DNA from: Phosphoribacter sp037045045
GTDB taxonomy: Bacteria > Actinomycetota > Actinomycetes > Actinomycetales > Dermatophilaceae
Reading direction: 5' to 3'
DNA: 64,000 nucleotides
NCBI GenBank assembly: GCA_037045045.1
Contig: JBAOHL010000002.1
Coordinates: forward strand, 186,001-250,000
This document shows, piece after piece, positions 58,512-64,000 of this stretch (position 1 is its first letter; each line of letters starts with the position of its first letter). The notes below the pieces were generated by a model. It ran no database searches and was not told the origin of the DNA. It saw only the letters and a program-made list of their open reading frames with translations. Both the position numbers and the translations under genes were made by a program.

Positions 58512-61500
58512 TCAGGGGGTTGGTGTCGGCGGGTCCATCGCGACCTGGACGATGAAGGGACGCTCGGCCCGGCGCACGAACTGACCACGTCCTGGGGGAA
58601 GCTGCTGGGCGCGCACGCCTGGCGCGATCTGACCCTCGCTACGGTCGCCCGACATGACGAACAACGAGCCGGAGGTGTCGCGAATCGCCTGGAGGGTCTG
58701 GCCGAACAGTGCCCTCGAGACCCCGCTCACCGGGCGGGTGAGGACGATGTGGAAGGCCAGGTCACGGGCCGAGGGCAGGTGCGGCACGATCGGCTCGAGC
58801 GGGTTGGCCCCACCGGCGTCGAGGATGTCGTAGTCATCGACGAGCAGGACGATCCGCGGTTGCCCGGCCCGGGCGGCCGGCGGTGTCGTGGCGCGCTGCT
58901 CGAGCTGTCTGGCGATGGCCACGGCGAGCCCGCGGGCCTCGCGCGCCGATGCGGCGTGTCCGGCCAAGTGATCGTCGGGGATGGCCGCCGGGACGGTGCC
59001 ACGGGTGTCCATCACGGCGATGATGAGTTCGTCGTCGGTGAACCGCGCGACGAGGCCGCGAGCCAGGGTGCGCAGGAGGGTGGACTTGCCGCAGCGCGCG
59101 TCGCCGAAGACGAGCAGGTGTTGGTCCGGGCCGAGCAGCTCCCACAGTGCGTTGTCCATGCTGTCTTGGCGCTGGCCGAAGGGGATCGCCTCTGGCTCGA
59201 CGTGGGGGGGCCAGAGTTGGTCGGCCGGCAGGTGCAGCGGCAGCAGCCGGATCGGCGCGGCTCCCGGGCCGGCGTGCGCAGCCCGGGAGCGGACGGCGAG
59301 CGCCTCCATGGCCTCGACCACCTGGTCGTCGGGCACCTCTTCGAGGACCGGCAGGGCGACCTGCGCGAAGAGCTTGTCGCCAGTGATCGCGCGGCCCGGG
59401 CGGTCGGCCGTGAGCGTCTGGCTCAGCTTGCGGTCGATGATGGAGTCGGACGGATCGTTGAGGCGCAGTTCGACCCGAGTCCCGAACAGCGTCTGTTGGG
59501 CGATGCGCAGGTCGCCCCACCGGTTGAGCGTGACGACGAAGTGGATGCCGAACGACCCGCCCTTGGCGATGAGGTCCCCGAGCGGGTCGAGCAGCTCCTC
59601 GAAATCGCTGCGCAGGGTGCCGAATCCGTCGATGAGCACGACGACGTCCGCCGACGGGAGCCGGGGCAGCCGGCCCTGGGCGTGCAGTCGTCGCAGTTGT
59701 TCCAGTGAGTCCACGTCGAAGGATTGGAAGGTCCGCTCGCGCTCGGCCAGCATGCCGTTGAGCTCTTCGATGAGCCGACGCATCCGGTCGCCGTGGGCTC
59801 GGGTGGCCACACCGCCGACGTGTGGGAATCCCTCGATCCGCGCCAATCCGGCACCGGTGGCGTCCATCCCGTAGATGCTGACCTGCTCCGGACGATGGGT
59901 CAGTGCGAGCGAGACGGCCATGGTGCGCAGGAAGGTCGTGCGGCCCGACTGGGGGGCGCCGATGACGGCGACGTGGCCACCGCCACGAGCGAGGTCGAGG
60001 ACCCACGCCGCCTGGTCCTGGTGCGCGGGGTCGTCGGCGAGTCCCATGATGGCGCCGAGGTCGGTATGCCGCGCTTCGCCGACGACCCGGTCCAGGCCCA
60101 TCCGTTCCGGCAGGGGCGCAAGCCACACCGGGCTGACGTCGCGACCGGCGACCCGCAACCGCTCGACGGCGGCGTCGACCAGAGTGCGCTCGACGTCGAA
60201 GGACGGGGGTTGCAGGCTGACCTCGTTGGCATCGGAGTCCTCCCCCGCGGCGATCGTGTTGTACGGAGGGAGGATCAGCGGCGCAGGACGTTCCTGTTCG
60301 AGGGGTTCTTCGACACCGGCGTCCCGATCGACACGTCCAGAGACGTAGCCGGCGCGGAATCGCTGGTAGACCGACGTGTCCACCTTGAGGTAGCCGTAGC
60401 CCGGCAGGGGCGGCAGGTGGAAGGCGTCCTTGGTGTCGAGGACGACCTGTGACTCGGCCTCCGAGAAGGTGCGCAGACCGATGCGGTAGGACAAGTAGGT
60501 GTCCAGGCCTCGCAGCCGGCCGGCCTCGATGCGTTGGCTCGACAGGAGCAGGTGCACGCCGATCGAGCGACCGATGCGCCCGATCTGCAGGAACAGGTCG
60601 GTGAATTCCGGTTCGGCGGTCAGTAGTTCGCCGAACTCGTCGATGACGACGAACAGGTGCGGCATGGGCGGCAGGTCGGGCCGATCGGTGGCTCGCAGCC
60701 GCCGGTAGTGACCGATGGAGGACAGATGGCCGGCATCCTTGAGTTGCTGCTGACGGCGGATCACCTCACCCTGGATGCTCGCCCGGGCGCGTTCGGTCAA
60801 CTGGGCATCGTCGGCGAGGTTGTCGATGAGGCCGGCCACGTGGGGCAGTGAGGCGAACGGCGCGAAGGCGGCGCCGCCCTTGTAGTCGACGAGGATCATC
60901 GAGAGGTCTTCCGGCGGGTGGTGCAGGGCCAGCCCGAGGATGGCGGTGCGTAGCATTTCGGACTTGCCCGAGCCGGTCGCTCCGATGCAGATCCCGTGCG
61001 GACCCATGCCCAGTTGGGCACTTTCCTTGAGGTCCAACGCGACGACGTCACCGTGGTCGTCGTACCCGAGGGGGACGCGCAGGAAGTCGCTGGCGCTGCG
61101 AGGAAGCCACAGCGTGTCGAGGTCGAGCCGCTCGACCGACGGGATGCCGAGCAGCTCGAACACGTCGCCGAGAGTGTGCCCGTCCGTCACCTGGTGCGCG
61201 GCGCGGGTCAGCCGCAGCGGGGCCAACTGACGGGCCAGGGAGACGAGGGTCTGTTGACTCGTCCGATCCACGCGGATGCCGCGGACCGGGGCGGGTCGGT
61301 CACCCTGGGCATCCGGCGCGAGCACGTCGAGCACCGCTCCCTCGGGGCGCAGGGACAGTCGGACGGCCACGTCGCCGGGTTCGTCGAGTCGATCTCGCAC
61401 GAGATGCACGACGGTGATGCCGAGGTCGGACAGCGAGACGTCCGGGTCGGGGCTCTGCAGGACCGCTGCCGGCCCCGGCTCGGCGTCGACGACGACGAGC

Positions 61501-62462
61501 AGCCGGGTCGGCAGCGTGGCGCCCACTGCCCCTGCCCGCTTCTGTGTGGAAGCCGCCTGGAGCCGGTCGACGATCTCCGAGCCGAGGAGTCGGGCGAGGG
61601 CCGGCAGGCTCGGGGCGATCCGCCGGGCCGGCACGGGGCCGTCCACGAGTCGGCCGGCGACGAGGTGCGGCAGCTGGTCCACCCCGGCCCAGTCCGGCAG
61701 ATGCGACGGCGCCGCGACAAGGGCGAGATGCAGGTCGTCCGGGGAGTGCCAGGCCGCGGCCTGGGCGATCAGCGTCCGCGCGGCATCCAAGCACTCGTCG
61801 CGAGGCCCGACGATGGCGGCCGTGCCGCGCGAGTCGAGCCCGACCGCCACCGGGAGATCGGACACGACCGACATCTCGTCGGCCAGTCGTTCCGCCTGGG
61901 CCAACAGCGCCGGATCGTGCGGTTGGGTGGGGCTTTGCGGGGGTGGCAGGGCAAGGGTGAACCACACCTGGTCCGCGACGCCGACCCGCAGCACCCCGAA
62001 GTCGGGGTCGGTATGCCGCCGTTCCCACAGCCGGGCGGGGCTGCGCAGGACGCCGGGCAGCAGCTGGGTCGGCGGGTGCAGGTCCGATGCCTGGGCCAAG
62101 ACCGCGTCGCGCTGCTCGTCGAGCTGCACGCGAAGCCGTTCCAGGTGGTCGAGGTACAGCTCCCGGGATTGGGCCCGTCGACGAAGCTGCTGGCCACGAG
62201 AGGACACCACCATGAACAAGCCGGTGGCCAAGGCGACGACGAGGACCAGGGCGGCGATGAGCAGGAAGATCTTCTGCCCGTTGCGCATCACCACCATCAT
62301 CGTCACGGAGGTCAGGCCCCCGAGCAGCGGCAGGATGAGCTGGGTGGGCAACCCCCCACCGCCGCCTTCGTCCACCGGTGGAGGGGCATCGAGGACGCGA
62401 GGTTCCGGCCGCGAGATCGGGTGGGTGACGCGACCCGGACGGTGGACGATCCGGGTGGTCAC
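58512..62462 (-). CDS. eccC: Type VII secretion ATPase EccC (three FtsK/SpoIIIE domains)
   Basis: Membrane-anchored motor that recognises WXG100-type substrates and powers ESX/type VII secretion. The 1316 residues start at GTG 62462 (GTGA overlap with the upstream gene); the longer open frame is shadow. Two transmembrane helices lie at about 37-57 and 66-86. Three ATPase domains follow, with Walker A GATGSGKSEMLRT (near 485), GAPQSGRTTFLRT (near 840) and GDARCGKSTLLRT (near 1120), and Walker B LFVVIDEFGELL and VVLIDGF. EccCa and EccCb are fused, as in many non-mycobacterial actinobacteria. Domain 2 has Arg instead of Lys in its P-loop (SGRTT), common in these degenerate domains. Confidence 0.93.
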   Translation of the reverse strand: MTTRIVHRPGRVTHPISRPEPRVLDAPPPVDEGGGGGLPTQLILPLLGGLTSVTMMVVMRNGQKIFLLIAALVLVVALATGLFMVVSSRGQQLRRRAQSRELYLDHLERLRVQLDEQRDAVLAQASDLHPPTQLLPGVLRSPARLWERRHTDPDFGVLRVGVADQVWFTLALPPPQSPTQPHDPALLAQAERLADEMSVVSDLPVAVGLDSRGTAAIVGPRDECLDAARTLIAQAAAWHSPDDLHLALVAAPSHLPDWAGVDQLPHLVAGRLVDGPVPARRIAPSLPALARLLGSEIVDRLQAASTQKRAGAVGATLPTRLLVVVDAEPGPAAVLQSPDPDVSLSDLGITVVHLVRDRLDEPGDVAVRLSLRPEGAVLDVLAPDAQGDRPAPVRGIRVDRTSQQTLVSLARQLAPLRLTRAAHQVTDGHTLGDVFELLGIPSVERLDLDTLWLPRSASDFLRVPLGYDDHGDVVALDLKESAQLGMGPHGICIGATGSGKSEMLRTAILGLALHHPPEDLSMILVDYKGGAAFAPFASLPHVAGLIDNLADDAQLTERARASIQGEVIRRQQQLKDAGHLSSIGHYRRLRATDRPDLPPMPHLFVVIDEFGELLTAEPEFTDLFLQIGRIGRSIGVHLLLSSQRIEAGRLRGLDTYLSYRIGLRTFSEAESQVVLDTKDAFHLPPLPGYGYLKVDTSVYQRFRAGYVSGRVDRDAGVEEPLEQERPAPLILPPYNTIAAGEDSDANEVSLQPPSFDVERTLVDAAVERLRVAGRDVSPVWLAPLPERMGLDRVVGEARHTDLGAIMGLADDPAHQDQAAWVLDLARGGGHVAVIGAPQSGRTTFLRTMAVSLALTHRPEQVSIYGMDATGAGLARIEGFPHVGGVATRAHGDRMRRLIEELNGMLAERERTFQSFDVDSLEQLRRLHAQGRLPRLPSADVVVLIDGFGTLRSDFEELLDPLGDLIAKGGSFGIHFVVTLNRWGDLRIAQQTLFGTRVELRLNDPSDSIIDRKLSQTLTADRPGRAITGDKLFAQVALPVLEEVPDDQVVEAMEALAVRSRAAHAGPGAAPIRLLPLHLPADQLWPPHVEPEAIPFGQRQDSMDNALWELLGPDQHLLVFGDARCGKSTLLRTLARGLVARFTDDELIIAVMDTRGTVPAAIPDDHLAGHAASAREARGLAVAIARQLEQRATTPPAARAGQPRIVLLVDDYDILDAGGANPLEPIVPHLPSARDLAFHIVLTRPVSGVSRALFGQTLQAIRDTSGSLFVMSGDRSEGQIAPGVRAQQLPPGRGQFVRRAERPFIVQVAMDPPTPTP

Positions 62463-63274
62463 GAGGGCTCCCTGCGCCGCAGGGCAATGGTCAACGCGGT
62501 GGCCGCGACCTCGTCCTCGCCGATGCCCGGACGCCGGCGCCGGATCACCGCCGCCGGGGCCGACAGCCCCGCGGCGAGGCGGCGGGCCGCGAGCAGCGAC
62601 GGTGCTCGTCGCTGACTCACGAGCGTGACGAAGGCCGGACACCCCGAGGCGAGGGCCTGGCGGGCCAGGTGCACGGCGGCTTCCACAGCCGGGCGCCCTG
62701 GCGGCGTGACCACGCAGATCGCATGACTGGCCGGGGCGATGGCGGCCACTTCGTTTCCCCGGCGCGCGCCGAAGTCGGTGACGACGACGTCGAGGAACCT
62801 CGCGAGGACCCCCACCTGCGCCTCCCAATCGGCGACGGTGGGCACGTTTGGTCCCGCCCCTGCCGGCGCGGGCAGGCCCAGGCACGTGACGCCGTGGCCC
62901 GTGGTCGGGAGCCCGTCGAGGGCGTCGGCGAGAGACTGGGGTCGAGCCCTGCGGGTCGACGCCGTGGCCTCGGTCCGGGCCGGATCCAGACCAGCCGCCA
63001 CCAACGAACCGGCCCCTGCATTGGCGACGGGAGCGGTCCCCGGGGCGACCTGGGCCGGCCGTTGCTGGGAGGCCCCGGCCGCGTCGACGAGCAGGACGGG
63101 CGCGTGGCGGCGCAGGGCGTATCGGTTGGCCGCCGCCGCCGCGAGCTCGGCGGAGCCGACGCCGGGGTAGGTCTCGACGAAGGCCACCCGCCGGGAGAGG
63201 GGCACGGGGGTCCGCAGCGCGGCATCGGCCGCGACGATGCGGTCGACCAAGGCCGGACCGAGCCACCCCCTCAT
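62459..63274 (-). CDS. MinD/ParA-like protein with degenerate P-loop, type VII secretion-associated
   Basis: A 271-residue protein from ATG 63274. RRVAFVETYPGVGSAELAAA sits where the deviant Walker A (KGGVGKT) of MinD/ParA proteins would be, but the lysines are missing. PVLLVDAAGAS resembles switch I, and VVTDFGARRGNEVAAIAPAS and VTPPGRPAVEAAVHLA resemble the later strands. It therefore looks like a catalytically inactive ParA/MinD-fold protein. It is placed between eccD and eccC with a 4-bp overlap to eccC, as for EspI-like or other accessory ATPases of ESX loci. Role unknown. Confidence 0.6.
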   Translation of the reverse strand: MRGWLGPALVDRIVAADAALRTPVPLSRRVAFVETYPGVGSAELAAAAANRYALRRHAPVLLVDAAGASQQRPAQVAPGTAPVANAGAGSLVAAGLDPARTEATASTRRARPQSLADALDGLPTTGHGVTCLGLPAPAGAGPNVPTVADWEAQVGVLARFLDVVVTDFGARRGNEVAAIAPASHAICVVTPPGRPAVEAAVHLARQALASGCPAFVTLVSQRRAPSLLAARRLAAGLSAPAAVIRRRRPGIGEDEVAATALTIALRRREPS

Positions 63275-63290
63275 CGCGCGAGCCGGTCCG

Positions 63291-64000
63291 TCATCTGGTG
63301 AACACCGCCAGCAGGTCACCGAAGACCCGCAGGTGGCCCAGGAGGCACGGAACGACGGCGACCACCGCGAGCAGTTCGAGGGTGTTGGCCCACGTGCGCA
63401 GCCGAGCGCGCAGATGCTCCGGAGCGGGTCGGGCGCAGCCGAGGACGACGAGGACGACGAACAGGAGCATGCCGGCCCGGGCCCACGATTGCAGGTCGGT
63501 GCGGGTCCACGCGCTCACCAACGCGGCAGCCAGGACGCCCCCAGTGCTCGCGACCTGGGCGGCCAGTGGCAGCAGCCGGGTCCGCGTGGCGACGACGACG
63601 GCCAGGGCAAGGGCGAGCCACAGCGAGAACGGCCCGGAGGTGCGCACGAGGATCGCCAGGCTCGCCGCGAGAGGGACGCTGAGGGCGACGACGAGCCAGG
63701 TCCACGCGGCATACGCGTCGAGGATGGTGCGCGCGACCGGAGGGCCCGACGAGGTGGCGTTGGCGCCGGGGCGCTCGTCGGCGGCGCCGAGGCCCGAGAC
63801 GGTGACGGCCAGAGACGGAACGAGCCCCAGGACGAACACGCAGACGGTGGCGAGGACGGCGGCGACGTCACCGACCGCGGCACCCCGGCCGGGCAGGAGG
63901 GCAAGCGGTGCCCCGGCGAGCGCTCCGACGAGGCCACCCGCGAGCAGTGGGCGGGACCGTCCGGCCACCCCGGCGACGAGGGCGACGGTCAGGGCTGCCG
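63291..64000 (-). CDS. eccD: Type VII secretion integral membrane protein EccD, C-terminal part
   Basis: The frame remains open to the right window edge (upstream codons read AALTVALVAGVAGRSRP), so the N-terminus, including any ubiquitin-like domain, is outside. The visible approximately 235 residues contain about six hydrophobic helices (LVGALAGAPLALLPG, AVLATVCVFVLGLVPSLAV, LWLALALAVVVATR, LLAVVAVVPCLLG). The arrangement next to eccC and the loop EHLRARLRTWANTLE before the last helix match the second half of EccD membrane proteins of ESX systems. Identification rests mainly on context and topology. Confidence 0.75.
   Translation of the reverse strand, partial: AALTVALVAGVAGRSRPLLAGGLVGALAGAPLALLPGRGAAVGDVAAVLATVCVFVLGLVPSLAVTVSGLGAADERPGANATSSGPPVARTILDAYAAWTWLVVALSVPLAASLAILVRTSGPFSLWLALALAVVVATRTRLLPLAAQVASTGGVLAAALVSAWTRTDLQSWARAGMLLFVVLVVLGCARPAPEHLRARLRTWANTLELLAVVAVVPCLLGHLRVFGDLLAVFTR

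Noticed and set aside
62463..63266. Extended N-terminus of EccC
   Set aside because: Arg/Pro/Gly-rich shadow of the MinD-like gene; the EccC transmembrane start follows GTG 62462.
1..64000. Insertion sequences, prophage or integrase genes
   Set aside because: No transposase, integrase or terminal inverted repeats were seen, in spite of the transfer signal in the left part.

Overview
The window is about 70% G+C, with GTG/TTG starts, many 4-bp ATGA/GTGA start-stop overlaps, an RpfB, an EccC/EccD-type secretion locus and the conserved actinobacterial blocks pth-rplY / prs-glmU / tRNA-Gln / tetR and metG-tatD-rpfB-rsmA-ispE. This is a high-GC actinobacterial chromosome. The overall impression fits the Micrococcales and possibly Intrasporangiaceae, but the genus is inference only.

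Region 1 (1-31 kb) is a Wzx/Wzy-type surface polysaccharide locus. Reading leftward from 31.1 kb, a long same-strand series encodes the initiating phosphoglycosyltransferase, a giant secreted DUF4082 protein whose frame runs without a stop into a WbpB-like oxidoreductase, a GalE-like epimerase, a PglE-like aminotransferase, a PglD-like acetyltransferase, a second (WbpE/FdtB-type) aminotransferase, the Wzx flippase and three glycosyltransferases. The left part (0-8.3 kb) adds a beta-helix protein fragment, more glycosyltransferases, two divergent Wzz-like co-polymerases, the Wzy polymerase and a polysaccharide deacetylase. Between them (8.9-13 kb, + strand) lies a four-gene cassette: GNAT/FemAB-like acyltransferase, AMP-forming ligase, PLP decarboxylase and acyl carrier protein. 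The ligase and decarboxylase resemble the pair known from exosortase-A loci of Gram-negative bacteria, but no exosortase is visible here. It probably makes and attaches an amino-acid-derived decoration.

Region 2 (31.3-42.3 kb) is mostly housekeeping: pth, rplY, lhgO, an LpxA-like acyltransferase, an EamA exporter divergent from a CGNR regulator with a palindromic operator, a sialidase-like secreted propeller, a convergent intergenic region with duplicated tandem repeats, prs, glmU (with a 12-bp hairpin at its start codon), a small helical-bundle protein overlapping an antisense tRNA-Gln, and a TetR regulator. Region 3 (42.3-58.3 kb) holds a membrane-tethered sigma factor divergent from a MarR regulator, an ABC-F ATPase, ispE, rsmA, a PepSY-like secreted protein with a near-identical internal duplication, rpfB with a structured leader, tatD, metG, an SRPBCC protein, rsmI, a CPBP protease-like protein and pobA. 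Region 4 (58.5-64 kb) is the end of a type VII secretion locus: EccC, a MinD-like protein with a degenerate P-loop, and EccD cut by the window edge.

The most unusual whole-window signal is a 7-mer, GTATGCC/GGCATAC. I counted about 50 copies, roughly ten times the composition-based expectation, in all reading frames and in intergenic DNA, at the cost of rare codons (TAT, GCA, GTA). It is scarce from 1 to 19 kb, which suggests that the left part of the polysaccharide locus was acquired from elsewhere. The other leading observations are the secreted-protein/oxidoreductase read-through ORF, the exosortase-type cassette without exosortase, the sigma/anti-sigma/membrane/Ig fusion, and several strong RNA hairpins at start codons.
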